From a virus: a stretch of DNA of 64,000 nucleotides. Below, piece after piece: positions 52,318 through 61,080 of the stretch; the stretch's first letter is position 1, and the number at the start of each line of letters is the position of its first letter. Under the pieces are notes generated by a model. That model did no database searches. It saw only the letters and a list, made by a program, of their open reading frames with translations, and was not told the DNA's origin. The stretch spans positions 62,001 through 126,000 of the IMG/VR virus record IMGVR_UViG_3300042147_000020; one strand, given 5' to 3'. The translations under genes and the position numbers were made by a program.

Positions 52318-53221
52318 TCAGAGCCTCGATAAGACGTGAAGTGTTCAGGAGGAAACTCTTCCCGGCGTTGTTACGATCGGACGCTTGAACGATCTTGGCA
52401 ATACCAGAGTTCCGGTAGCTGCGGTCGAGCAACGACATGTAAACCATCCCCAGGAAAGTAGGGAGGTGTTCCAGTGCCACGGCCATGGTTTCTTTCTGGT
52501 TCAGCCCGAACCAACCACCGCCGACAATAGCAAACAACAGAGGAACGTTGAGGTTCTCGCCACGCTTGTTGTTCAGTACTTCTTTGATGACGTCAACCAG
52601 GTCTTGTGGACCGTCCATGTAACGCAGAGCGCCAGCATGATCGAATACCACATCAGCCGGAATGCGAGTGGCACGGGCTACCTTCAACGCGATCTTTTGC
52701 AGTTCACGTTCGTCGATCTCACCCGCTGGTCGGAACATGCAGGCGTAATAAACAGCCGCAACCATGGTGATCAACATTTGTTCTTGTGGAGAGAACGCCA
52801 GACGCTTGGTGATGTTCTCACCGAGGTAACGGGCAAAGACAGTCATCGGCAAGTCACCGAGGCCAGCCATATCTTCCACACCGTGTTGTTGGGCATAAAC
52901 AGTCAACGCAGCTCGTACGACGTTGAAGTTGTATTCACCCATGTTACTGATGCTCAACTCATCGCCCTTGCGACCACGAGTGTAACCCCGAACGTCCAGA
53001 ACTACCAGCTCACCGCCATCACGCGCTTTGAAGAACAACGGGTGGGCAAAGCCTGGAACTTCTTTGTTTTCTGGGATGACACCCCAAACAGAATTGACAT
53101 ACTTGCCGTTCATCTTGAGAGGTTGGATCTCGCCTTCAATTTCAGCGAGGGCCAGAGCCTTTCTGATGCTGTCCATCTGGTACCCAGCACAGGGTTTTGT
53201 TTCATACGGTGAGATCTTCAT
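52310..53221 (-). CDS. virion structural protein (phiKZ gp28 position)
   Basis: 303 aa. Alpha/beta with AGEIDERELQKIALKVAR and LFAIVGGGWFGLNQKET. No domain recognised. First gene of the minus-strand virion operon, divergent from the sheath gene. A role in tail assembly is inferred from location. Confidence 0.6.
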   Translation of the reverse strand: MKISPYETKPCAGYQMDSIRKALALAEIEGEIQPLKMNGKYVNSVWGVIPENKEVPGFAHPLFFKARDGGELVVLDVRGYTRGRKGDELSISNMGEYNFNVVRAALTVYAQQHGVEDMAGLGDLPMTVFARYLGENITKRLAFSPQEQMLITMVAAVYYACMFRPAGEIDERELQKIALKVARATRIPADVVFDHAGALRYMDGPQDLVDVIKEVLNNKRGENLNVPLLFAIVGGGWFGLNQKETMAVALEHLPTFLGMVYMSLLDRSYRNSGIAKIVQASDRNNAGKSFLLNTSRLIEALNV

Positions 53222-53432
53222 TCGCTCAGGTCCCCAATGGAATGTAGGTGTAAAAGTTTACAAAACCGACATATGTACTTTAATACTTAGAATAGTATGA
53301 TGTATTACATCGGTACGGTAACTATACCATTCAAGTCAATTCTCTCTCTAAAGGACCATGGCCTCTTAGGGATGAGAGACTGGGATGGGTTCCCACAGCG
53401 GTAACTTAGATAGATCTATCACAGGAGCTGTT
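53222..53432. promoter_or_regulatory. divergent intergenic promoter region
   Basis: 211 bases between the minus-strand gp28-like operon and the sheath gene, with AT-rich ACATATGTACTTTAATACTTAG and several TATG tetranucleotides. TATG is the feature I recall for phiKZ late promoters. Exact start sites cannot be placed. Confidence 0.45.
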
Positions 53433-55502
53433 ATGATCAATATCAGAAACGCTGCTCCTCGCTCAATCCTGAAGGGCTTTAAAGATGAGAGCGGTCGCGC
53501 TCCGGTTGTAGAACCGGAACAGCTTCCTTCTCACTTGGCGCACACGTTCATCTTTTCTGAACGCGGTCCGCTCTTGCCCCAACTGGTTGTCGGGGACAGC
53601 CTGACCACTACTTACGGTGCGAAATCCTTCGACTACCGTTCGAAGTATGCCAACCACCAAACCGTGCTGGTTAACACCATCAACGGCGAGGGTAACTCGC
53701 AGTTGGTTCAACGTTTGGTTCCTGCTGACGCCAAGACCGCTACACTGGTTCTCTGGCTCGACGTGGTTGCCGACGAAATCCCGCAATTCGAGCGTAATCT
53801 CGACGAGTCGTTCAAGCTCTCCGAGCTGGGCGAGCGTATTGCAGTTGCCGCTGGTGCTCCAGTAGTTAACGGTTTCCGTGGGCGTTGGGTTGTCGAGGCT
53901 CTGCCTGCTGACAAATCCCTAGGCGAACTGGACACCAAAGCTGGCGCGCTGACCTCGGTCAAAACCGGTCTCCAGTCCGAGATGTACCCAATCCACGCGT
54001 TCACCGTTGCCTCCCCAGGCTCGTACGGTAACCTGGTTGGTATCCGTCTCTCTGCCCCGACTACCGAATCGTCTTCGCCAATCGACGACACCACCGCAGA
54101 AGAGGCGAAAGCCTACCTGTACCGGTTCGCGCTGGTTGAACGTCCAGACGAGTTCTCCACTCCGAATGTGAAAGAAACCATTCAGGGTGAGCAGTCGGTC
54201 GACTTCGCTTACAAACCGGGCGTGATCAACACCCGTACCGATAAGCTGGTCTCTGTTGAAGACATCCTGCTGCAATCGTGGAACGCTCCGGCAATCAACG
54301 GTATCCCAGCAACTGTCGGTGTGATCAACGACCAACACGTCTACCACGAAAACATCGCTTTGCTGCTGGCACAGTTCCAAGCCGCAGAAGAGCAGTACGG
54401 TCTGATCTCGGATTCCGAAGACGACACGCACTTGTTCAACTTCGTGGGTGGTAGCTCCATTAACAACGTTCCGTACTACTCGTTCGTTGTTGAAGGTCCT
54501 GCCTCTGGCGGTGTACTGTTGACCGAAACCTCTAGCCATTACGCTAAAGGTGGTTCCGACGGCACCATGGACTTCGCTACCTTCGACGCACTCGTTGCTA
54601 ACGCCACCGCCAACTACGGCGACCTGGCTGGCTTCGACTTCCTCGATACCGCGATCTACCCACAGAGCTGCATCTACGACACCGGTTTTACTCTGCCGAC
54701 GAAGAAGAAGCTGCTGACTGTGCTGGGTCGTCGTAAGGACATGTACGTCGTACTGTCTACCCAAGATGTGTCTGCCAAGCAGAACACCCCGTCCGAAGAA
54801 TCCAGCATCGCCGTCGCTCTGCGTACTGCCGCGCGGATGTTCCCGGAATCGGAAATCTACGGTACGTCGGTTTGCCGTGCTATCGTGATCGGCCACTCTG
54901 GCTACCTGATCAACTCCCAATGGACCAAGTTGACCCCGCTGACCATCGAGTTCGCGGCCAAGTCGGCTCGTTACATGGGTGCTGGTAACGGTATCTGGAA
55001 ATCGGCTCAGTCGTTCTCGATCTCCCCTGCCAACCAAGTCACCATGTTCCGTGACGTTAACGCCAGCTTCAAGAAAGTTGACGTGCGTTCTCAGGACTGG
55101 GAAAACGGCCTGGTGTGGGTACAGAACTACGATCGCCGTAGCCTGTTCTTCCCTGCGTTCCAAACCGTCTACGATGACGACTCCTCGATCCTGAACAGTT
55201 TCTTCAACATGGCTGTAGGTGTTGAACTGGAAAAGATCGCAGACCGCGCCTGGCGTGATCTGACCGGTATCGACTCGTTGACCCCGGACCAGTTCATTGC
55301 TCGTTCCAACCGCATCATCAGTGAAGCCGCTGCTGGCCGTTTCGACGGTCGTGTAGTGATTGAGGTCGAAACCGTCTTGACGGCTGCCGATACTCAGCGT
55401 GGCTACTCGTGGTCGTGTAACATCATCATGTACGGTAACAACATGATGACCGTTGGTTCGTTCACCATCGTTGCCCGTCGTCGTGAGGACCTCGACCAAT
55501 GA
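53433..55502 (+). CDS. tail sheath protein
   Basis: 689 aa from the ATG behind ACAGGAGCTGTT. Position and length match phiKZ gp29 (about 695 aa). The N-terminal part contains SERGPLLPQLVVGDS-like beta strands common to sheath proteins. The C-terminal region (TDQFIARSN, GYSWSCNIIMYGNNMMTVGSFTIVARR) resembles the conserved inner sheath domain. C/G-ending codons throughout suggest very high expression. Directly coupled to the tube gene (overlap TGAG). Confidence 0.85.
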   Translation: MINIRNAAPRSILKGFKDESGRAPVVEPEQLPSHLAHTFIFSERGPLLPQLVVGDSLTTTYGAKSFDYRSKYANHQTVLVNTINGEGNSQLVQRLVPADAKTATLVLWLDVVADEIPQFERNLDESFKLSELGERIAVAAGAPVVNGFRGRWVVEALPADKSLGELDTKAGALTSVKTGLQSEMYPIHAFTVASPGSYGNLVGIRLSAPTTESSSPIDDTTAEEAKAYLYRFALVERPDEFSTPNVKETIQGEQSVDFAYKPGVINTRTDKLVSVEDILLQSWNAPAINGIPATVGVINDQHVYHENIALLLAQFQAAEEQYGLISDSEDDTHLFNFVGGSSINNVPYYSFVVEGPASGGVLLTETSSHYAKGGSDGTMDFATFDALVANATANYGDLAGFDFLDTAIYPQSCIYDTGFTLPTKKKLLTVLGRRKDMYVVLSTQDVSAKQNTPSEESSIAVALRTAARMFPESEIYGTSVCRAIVIGHSGYLINSQWTKLTPLTIEFAAKSARYMGAGNGIWKSAQSFSISPANQVTMFRDVNASFKKVDVRSQDWENGLVWVQNYDRRSLFFPAFQTVYDDDSSILNSFFNMAVGVELEKIADRAWRDLTGIDSLTPDQFIARSNRIISEAAAGRFDGRVVIEVETVLTAADTQRGYSWSCNIIMYGNNMMTVGSFTIVARRREDLDQ

Positions 55503-56359
55503 GCCGCTTAGCCGATACGATCCTTGAAAACAAGGCGTACAACCAGTACGGTCGTCAGGCCATGGTTGACATCCGCAAGGGTGGTCAGAACGGTGTAGCA
55601 CCAGATTTCTCGACGTACATCAGCAACGCTGCTTACGTTCGCCGGAACCTGATCGCCATTCTGATCGAAGCTCCACGTGGCTTCCAGGATCTCGAGAACC
55701 CAGACTACTGGGTATCGACTCTGAAGAACCTCGTCGAGCTGGCGCCAAAATCCATCGAGGGTCTCCAGCAGACCCTCAGCGTTGAGCACATCGAAAACCC
55801 ATTCGGTGGCGCTGGTGAAGTTCAACAGGACATCTCCAACGTTACTCGTGCTCGTTCGGCACCTTCGTTCACCTGGACCGAGAAATACGGTAAGGCGATC
55901 GCTGCGTTCCTGAACGGCTGGGTACTCAACCTGATCATGGACCCAGAAACCAAATACCCTCGTGTGGTCAACAACGCTGAAAAGCCGACTGACCTGCTGC
56001 CGGACTACACCGGCATGACGGTATTGTTCCTGGAGCCAGATCCAACCGGCACCAAAGTGATCACTGCTTGGTTGTCTACCAACATGCGGCCTAACAGCCA
56101 AGTGGCGGAGATCACCGGTAACCGTGACGTCACTGCGGCGCTGCAAGGTCAGGACTACAGCGTGGAGTTCACTGCTCTGACTCAGGTCGGTGAAGGCGTA
56201 AACACCTTCGCTCAAGAGCTGCTGGACAACATGACTCTGACCGGTGCTAACCCTAACCTGCAAGAAGCGTTCGTCAAAGAAATTGACGCGGACGTTAAAG
56301 CAGGCGAAAGCGGTTACGCCGAACAGATCCAGAAGATGGCTGATTCAGCTATCTCCTAA
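55499..56359 (+). CDS. tail tube protein
   Basis: 286 aa, start overlapping the sheath stop. Length and position match phiKZ gp30 (about 285 aa). Polymerises as the inner tube under the contractile sheath. Includes beta-rich sections (GMTVLFLEPDPTGTKVITAWLSTNM, AEITGNRDVTAALQGQDYSVEFTAL) consistent with a tube beta-barrel. Terminator follows. Confidence 0.85.
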   Translation: MSRLADTILENKAYNQYGRQAMVDIRKGGQNGVAPDFSTYISNAAYVRRNLIAILIEAPRGFQDLENPDYWVSTLKNLVELAPKSIEGLQQTLSVEHIENPFGGAGEVQQDISNVTRARSAPSFTWTEKYGKAIAAFLNGWVLNLIMDPETKYPRVVNNAEKPTDLLPDYTGMTVLFLEPDPTGTKVITAWLSTNMRPNSQVAEITGNRDVTAALQGQDYSVEFTALTQVGEGVNTFAQELLDNMTLTGANPNLQEAFVKEIDADVKAGESGYAEQIQKMADSAIS

Positions 56360-56365
56360 GTCTGG

Positions 56366-56402
56366 TGTGAAGCGGGAGCCTTCGGGCTTCCGTTTTATGC
56401 CG
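56366..56402 (+). terminator. terminator with TTTTATGCCG tail
   Basis: CGGGAGCC TTCG GGCTTCCG stem followed by TTTTATGCCG, after the tube gene. Confidence 0.85.
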
Positions 56403-56458
56403 TATTTAATGAGGACTTTACTGTCTATCCCCTTCCCCACCAATAAGGATTTTGTTCC

Positions 56459-57736
56459 ATGGCCCTTAGTGAATATTTTGAAGAGCTTCCTAAAAGCAAG
56501 CTGACGGTGTCGTTCGAGAACTTCGACGCCCTGCGTGCTGTTGCCCGTGATCGTGTAGACGACCCACTGCAAGCCGACGTATCGCTGGAAGCCCTAGCTG
56601 ACGACGTCGATACCTTTGTATGCTCACTGGAGTCGATCATTGATTCCGGCCAGTGCACCATGGGCACCGCTACCATGGTCTGGGCATCGCTGGAAAGTAT
56701 CTCTGCCCGTATGGGTGTGGTGCTGACTGTTCCGTCGTTGGAAGACGCTGGTACTGATCCAGAAGTCATCCACAACATCGCCATGGAAGCGTTCGGTGAC
56801 ATCCTCGGACGTATCATCCAAGGCTACGTGAACAAGTACAAGACCATGTTCGCGGCTTTGATCATCCTGTTCCAAGGCCGTGCTAAGTTGGCACAACGCC
56901 ACAAGCGTCGCATTGGCGAATACCGCCAAGAGTGGAAAGAGAAGGAAAAGGATCTGTACAAGATCCGTCAGACCGGTAGCTCCAACGGGATGATGACCCA
57001 ACAGATGTTCTACCGCAACAACAAGGTCGAAACTGACCCGATGGCTGCGATGGCTTCTGACATGGCCTTCTACCGCTGGATGTTCGGTCCGTACTCCCGC
57101 ACCCTAGAACAAATGGCCAAGACTGTGGGTTCTACCTTCAAGTCGGTCAAGATCCAAGGCGAGAAAGACATCGACACTCTGGTGGGTAAACTGGTCAAGC
57201 TGAAGCGTCCAATCGACGTGTTCGACCAGAAGTACCTGAACAAAGGTCCGATCCTGATGGGTAACGTAGGCTTCACTCTGCGTACCAGTAAGGCACCGAA
57301 ACCAGCAGGCCGTACTCCTGAGTATGAGCGGCTGGCAGAGATGTCGGGCAAGGCGATGGTATACCCAGTGATCAAAGTGTTGAAGAAAGCCTTCGACCCA
57401 AGCTTCATCTGGAAAGACGTGGTCATCAAGAACGACGACGTGCTCAAGTACCTCGACCTGTTGGAAGAGTCCTGCGACATCATCATCGACTACGTAGAGC
57501 GCATGAAGATCCACACCGCTCCTTACTGGGCGATGGTTGATGACATGAAGCACGTGGCTGGTGCTGCTGATGGCGTGGGTAACAACGCCAAGCGTGCGAT
57601 CAAGCAGTGCATCGGTTACGGTGACTCGATCCGTTACCAACACTTCTTCCTCGTCAAGCAAATGTCGATGGTGTTGAACGACATGTCGACTGCCGGTACG
57701 TACTTCATCTCCCGTCTGATTGCTCGTTCGAAATAA
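56459..57736 (+). CDS. virion structural protein after the tail tube (phiKZ gp31 position)
   Basis: 425 aa, mostly helical with a charged central coil (HKRRIGEYRQEWKEKEKDLYKIRQ) and a second helical half. Resembles in style the internal head or tail-associated helical proteins of phiKZ relatives. Preceded by a terminator whose TTTTATGCCG may also serve as its late promoter. Exact function unknown. Confidence 0.65.
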   Translation: MALSEYFEELPKSKLTVSFENFDALRAVARDRVDDPLQADVSLEALADDVDTFVCSLESIIDSGQCTMGTATMVWASLESISARMGVVLTVPSLEDAGTDPEVIHNIAMEAFGDILGRIIQGYVNKYKTMFAALIILFQGRAKLAQRHKRRIGEYRQEWKEKEKDLYKIRQTGSSNGMMTQQMFYRNNKVETDPMAAMASDMAFYRWMFGPYSRTLEQMAKTVGSTFKSVKIQGEKDIDTLVGKLVKLKRPIDVFDQKYLNKGPILMGNVGFTLRTSKAPKPAGRTPEYERLAEMSGKAMVYPVIKVLKKAFDPSFIWKDVVIKNDDVLKYLDLLEESCDIIIDYVERMKIHTAPYWAMVDDMKHVAGAADGVGNNAKRAIKQCIGYGDSIRYQHFFLVKQMSMVLNDMSTAGTYFISRLIARSK

Positions 57737-57741
57737 CGCGG

Positions 57742-57790
57742 CATAAAGGCAAAAAAAAAGAGGGGGCCCGAAAGCCCTCTCTTTTATGCC
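57742..57790. terminator. bidirectional terminator flanked by GCGGCATAAA and TTTATGCCGC
   Basis: Near-perfect palindrome: GCGGCATAAA, an A-run, a GAGGG/CCCTC stem, then CTTTTATGCCGC, between convergent genes. Confidence 0.9.
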
Positions 57791-58167
57791 GCTTTCAAAC
57801 GACGGTAATCCAGCACCAACTCGTGTATCGTGTTAAAGAGTTTCAGTCTGGCTAGATACTCTTTATCCATGGTAAACGATTTGATGTAGTTGTTCTTCAA
57901 CGCGTAGTCGTAGAACTGCTTATAACACAAAGAACGATCAGCCCAACGGTCACTGAAAGCCAAACACCACTGGAAGTAGAACACCGCCAATGGACCGCTA
58001 CAGCTAACTTGGTGTACACGCATGGGTCGCAACTCTTTAGCGAACTCTCGCTCTAGGTCAGCAAACACATTGCGTTCGGTAATGGACTTCCCCCGAAGAT
58101 CCACCGCCTCGTAACTTACCCCCGCCATGATGGCGATCAACAATGTCCTATAACGTTCTACGTCCAC
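57784..58167 (-). CDS. unknown 127-aa protein
   Basis: Helical, basic N-terminal and C-terminal parts (LVLDYRRLKAA), aromatic middle (FYFQWCLAF). No family recognised. Style resembles the small early proteins at 23-26 kb. Confidence 0.55.
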   Translation of the reverse strand: MDVERYRTLLIAIMAGVSYEAVDLRGKSITERNVFADLEREFAKELRPMRVHQVSCSGPLAVFYFQWCLAFSDRWADRSLCYKQFYDYALKNNYIKSFTMDKEYLARLKLFNTIHELVLDYRRLKAA

Positions 58168-58204
58168 GGTCTTGCCCCTAAGGTTATTTCTTCATACGGT
58201 AGGT

Positions 58205-58561
58205 TTAGATTTCACCCATGTACTCACAGATCAAGCCACGTTCTTCCGCGTAGGCTAAGATCTTGTCTTTACACAGATGTCGATGACAGAACACCCCAGC
58301 TCGACACATGCACCCAATGGCAACCTTGTCTTGTTGGAAGAGGGCTTCCCACTCATGCGGGGAATCTTCCTGAGACTTACACAACATCGCATTGTAGCGC
58401 TCGGTGTACTCTTCCTGCGACATGCTCCCGTACTTGTACGCGTGCACGATTTCCTTCGTAGGTGAGAAGGCTGTTTCTTTCTTGAAGGTGGTATCTACAA
58501 AGAGAATACCGAGGGGAGCGCAGCGTCTCCATTGAGCCATTTGTATCGTGTACAGTTCCAT
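58205..58561 (-). CDS. 118-aa Cys/His-motif protein, DUF488-like
   Basis: Contains IGCMCRAGVFCHRHLCKDKILAYAEERG, similar to the C-terminal CxC...CHR segment of DUF488 proteins, with an AYKYGSMSQEEYTERYN segment before it. Function of that family is unclear. Start behind TGAGGTTGCC. The resemblance is weak, limited to one motif. Confidence 0.5.
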   Translation of the reverse strand: MELYTIQMAQWRRCAPLGILFVDTTFKKETAFSPTKEIVHAYKYGSMSQEEYTERYNAMLCKSQEDSPHEWEALFQQDKVAIGCMCRAGVFCHRHLCKDKILAYAEERGLICEYMGEI

Positions 58562-58584
58562 GGCAACCTCAACAAAAAATAAGA

Positions 58585-58622
58585 CTCAGCATAAAAGCGG
58601 TAGGGTTGGCCCCTACCGCTTT
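58585..58622 (-). terminator. terminator with TTTTATGC tail
   Basis: AAAAGCGGTAGGG/CCCTACCGCTTTT 13-bp stem followed by ATGCT on the minus strand. Confidence 0.88.
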
Positions 58623-58634
58623 TACACAGATTAC

Positions 58635-59510
58635 TTAGGCCTTGGCCAGAGCTTCAGCAGCACGCTTGTTGATGCCGTCGCGGACTTTCTTCAGCGAACC
58701 TTTATTGCTGTGGGCGTTCACGCCGTACTTCATCGACACGATGCCGTACTTGGTGACGGTTGCGTTCGGGTCACGAACTTCGCCTTCTTTCGGGATGCCA
58801 CCAGCCGGGTAGTCTTTCGAGCGCTGGATGGTACCGGCCAGGGAGTCGCTGCCGCAGCCGAATTCGACCGACAGTTGTTCCAGCTTCTCGTCGGCTTGGA
58901 AAGCCGGGATAGCGATGTTGGCGAGAGCTTCAGCAGTACCGGCAACCAGGTCGGTGGTGTGATCCTGGTAGGCCTTGACGATTTCTGGGGTCAGGGTTTC
59001 AGGCAGCAGCTTGTTGTACAGATCGCCACTGACTTCGACGATGCCCGCTTCACCGATTTTCATTTCGGCTTGGATAGCTGCGGCCAGGTCCAGAACGTTC
59101 TTTTTGATGTCGCTCATTGCACGATTTCCTTGCGGTTGATTATGTACTTCGGATTTATGAGGGGTAACTACATACACTTGTTCAGCGCAGTAATCTTTTA
59201 CTGGTTGATTAGAGTGTTGCAGGGCACTAGCAACAGTGTCCTTTACAGCTTTATCGACGATCTCATTGATCTCGTCTTGGGTGAGTTCCCTTGGTATAGG
59301 GAACACTGCTTCGATTACTTCGGCCACTTCAAAAACGATCTCCTCACGGATCTCGTCATCAAGGTTGTCGAACCAATGGTCAAACCCGCGCCGCATGCCC
59401 AGTTCAACTAGGACAGCATTAGCAGCTCTTACAGGAGGGACAGTCAGATCAAGGTCATCTAGAACAGGACACTTGTCTGCGATCTCCAACAGCGCTTTAG
59501 CAGTAGACAT
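58635..59510 (-). CDS. 291-aa early protein with a probable internal start
   Basis: Two parts. Residues 1-131 are acidic and helical (DDEIREEIVFEVAEVIEAVF). Residues 132-291 begin MSDIKKNVLDLAAAIQAEM and look like an independent, well-expressed protein with C/G-ending codons and a Lys-rich end. An RBS (AAGGAAA) precedes the internal ATG at 59117, so a 160-aa product is likely made too. Early-type promoter 35-65 nt upstream. Function unknown. Confidence 0.65.
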   Translation of the reverse strand: MSTAKALLEIADKCPVLDDLDLTVPPVRAANAVLVELGMRRGFDHWFDNLDDEIREEIVFEVAEVIEAVFPIPRELTQDEINEIVDKAVKDTVASALQHSNQPVKDYCAEQVYVVTPHKSEVHNQPQGNRAMSDIKKNVLDLAAAIQAEMKIGEAGIVEVSGDLYNKLLPETLTPEIVKAYQDHTTDLVAGTAEALANIAIPAFQADEKLEQLSVEFGCGSDSLAGTIQRSKDYPAGGIPKEGEVRDPNATVTKYGIVSMKYGVNAHSNKGSLKKVRDGINKRAAEALAKA

Positions 59511-59546
59511 TACTGTCTCCCGGTAATAGATTCAAGCTGGTTATTG

Positions 59547-59575
59547 CACTTAAGTAATATATACCTAAGTTTTCT
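59547..59575 (-). promoter_or_regulatory. early-type promoter (ACTTAGGTATATATTAC)
   Basis: Minus-strand AAACTTAGGTATATATTACTTAAGTG upstream of the 291-aa gene. Confidence 0.72.
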
Positions 59576-59588
59576 TCGAATCGACTCT

Positions 59589-59873
59589 TCAGTTACGCTC
59601 AGCTAACACCGTGATCATTCCACGGTCATGACCGATGGCTGTGATCGAGAGTAGAGACTCCTTCTCATTATAGCCAACCCGTAGGAACCAGATACGCTTG
59701 AGGTTCTTGCGCACGTATTCAACCCAACGCTGGGCAACGTGACTGGTCGGACGTGGATTGTCTTGATACCACTTCTCAATGGTGCTCAGGATGTCACGCT
59801 TGACACGATCGTGTCGTTCCCAGTGTGGATGTATCTCTAACTCGTAGTGCAGCGCCTTAGCGTCCTCAGCCAT
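59589..59873 (-). CDS. unknown 94-aa basic protein
   Basis: ATG (MAEDAKAL) overlapping the upstream stop behind GGTGGAAG is preferred to an ATG 13 codons earlier. Basic and aromatic (VKRDILSTIEKWYQDN, RKNLKRIWFLRVGY). No family recognised. Last of a five-gene early operon. Confidence 0.6.
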   Translation of the reverse strand: MAEDAKALHYELEIHPHWERHDRVKRDILSTIEKWYQDNPRPTSHVAQRWVEYVRKNLKRIWFLRVGYNEKESLLSITAIGHDRGMITVLAERN

Positions 59874-60153
59874 TCTTAACTTCCACCGTTGGTTCAGGAC
59901 GTTCCACTTCAAACCGGGATGGAATCTCTTCCCGCTTCCAAGGTACAGTCAGTTTCCCTGAAGAATGGACATTCAGGATCAGTGCTTGCTTAGCCAGAAT
60001 TACTCGACTGTCACTCAGCGTGAACATGGTGTTCTGTTTGATCTTTAAGTAACGCCCAGCCTTGATGTGCTTTACGCCCACCACGTACGCATCCAAGTGA
60101 ATGATGCGATCACCCAGTTGTAGCTGATGACAGTTTACGGAGACCCTAGCCAT
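59866..60153 (-). CDS. unknown 95-aa protein
   Basis: Start at MARVSVNC behind GGAGTGGTC, 20 codons inside the open frame. Beta-type (LGDRIIHLDAYVVG), basic. No family recognised. Overlaps the next gene by 8 nt. Confidence 0.6.
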   Translation of the reverse strand: MARVSVNCHQLQLGDRIIHLDAYVVGVKHIKAGRYLKIKQNTMFTLSDSRVILAKQALILNVHSSGKLTVPWKREEIPSRFEVERPEPTVEVKNG

Positions 60154-60172
60154 GACGACCACTCCACATGGA

Positions 60173-60520
60173 TTACAATAATGCACACGAACAATCATTG
60201 GGTGGTGGATCACGCTCGAGTACCTTCAACACAGGTTCAAGCTTCTTCTCCCAAACGATGTGTTCGTGGTAACCATTGCTCTTAACAGCCACAGCCAACC
60301 CCGACTCTGGGAAGATGTATCCGTACCAAGCCCCAGCCGAATAAAACTTCAGGCGCAGAACTTTCTTGATCTCGCCCTCAGTGATGCGACCTAAAGCATT
60401 GACCTGGACTGTGGTGTTTGGTTGGTAGACCAGGTCTTCTTCAATGATCTCCCAACTCTCATTGACCAAGACGTCTCCTTTACGAAGACGAACCACTTCC
60501 ATCATTACGGGTTCTTTCAT
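60173..60520 (-). CDS. unknown 115-aa protein
   Basis: Start at MKEPVMM, overlapping the stop of the upstream membrane-protein gene (TAATG), behind GAGGAG. Beta-rich with a YIFPESGLAVAVKS segment and a Cys-containing C-terminus (NDCSCALL). No family recognised. Confidence 0.6.
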   Translation of the reverse strand: MKEPVMMEVVRLRKGDVLVNESWEIIEEDLVYQPNTTVQVNALGRITEGEIKKVLRLKFYSAGAWYGYIFPESGLAVAVKSNGYHEHIVWEKKLEPVLKVLERDPPPNDCSCALL

Positions 60521-60732
60521 TACGCACTCCTCATCAACAACCAACCCAGACCACGTCGTACAGGCTTAAAGACCACGATGCTCGCTAGAAACAGAATTTG
60601 AAGGATTGTCACCAGCAGGCTCAGTTTTAGGAACAGTAGGACGAACACGTCTACAATCAAGAAGCCTAATAGCACGATCAAGATAAACTTGGAGATGGCT
60701 GATTTCATGGGTTTGTTTTTCTTCTGGGTCAT
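60520..60732 (-). CDS. 70-aa membrane protein, paralogue of the preceding gene
   Basis: A basic N-terminus (MTQKKNKPMKSAISKF) and two hydrophobic segments followed by FKPVRRGLG. Similar hydrophobic pattern and KPVRR/DPVRR ending to the overlapping gene. Lies inside the 3' part of that gene in another frame. Confidence 0.55.
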   Translation of the reverse strand: MTQKKNKPMKSAISKFILIVLLGFLIVDVFVLLFLKLSLLVTILQILFLASIVVFKPVRRGLGWLLMRSA

Positions 60733-60928
60733 GCTTGAATACCATACGACGAACTGGGTCGTAGACTAAGGGTAGGAAGAGTATAGCTACATAGAAGACT
60801 TGGGCTAAGATGACACTAATCCCCAGAGGGATAAACTGAGCTAAGATAGCTATCAGACACAAGTAGCTAACTGAGCAGGCGAGCAAGTACCAAGCCTTAC
60901 GAGATATACTGCGGATGTATGCTTTCAT
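60566..60928 (-). CDS. 120-aa membrane protein
   Basis: Two or three transmembrane segments (residues about 11-57, WYLLACSVSYLCLIAILAQF, GISVILAQVFYVAILFL) then YDPVRRM. The last 54 residues overlap the next gene in a different frame. First gene of an early operon; promoter 50-75 nt upstream. Possibly modifies the host inner membrane; no family known. Confidence 0.6.
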   Translation of the reverse strand: MKAYIRSISRKAWYLLACSVSYLCLIAILAQFIPLGISVILAQVFYVAILFLPLVYDPVRRMVFKHDPEEKQTHEISHLQVYLDRAIRLLDCRRVRPTVPKTEPAGDNPSNSVSSEHRGL

Positions 60929-60978
60929 GGTAAGAATACCTGATTGATTAAAAGACTATGCTACAACTTTGTAGTTCA

Positions 60979-61005
60979 TCACCTAAGTAATATAGGTTTC
61001 AAATA
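60979..61005 (-). promoter_or_regulatory. early-type promoter (TTTGAAACCTATATTAC)
   Basis: Minus-strand TATTTGAAACCTATATTACTTAGGTG, the best match of the set, upstream of the membrane-protein operon. Confidence 0.82.
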
Positions 61006-61025
61006 AATTTGAACAGAATCAGTTT

Positions 61026-61073
61026 TAAAGGGCATAAAAGCCCCAAGGGCTACACACCCTTGGGGTCTTATGC
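61026..61073. terminator. terminator with TTTTATGCCC tail
   Basis: CCCCAAGGG/CCCTTGGGG stem, CATAAG on one side and GCTTTTATGCCC on the other. Confidence 0.85.
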
Positions 61074-61080
61074 GATCGTG

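Noticed and set aside
53919-55601. A 560-codon minus-strand open frame opposite the sheath gene
   Set aside because: Same codon-bias effect; composition unlike a protein, and it overlaps two confident genes.
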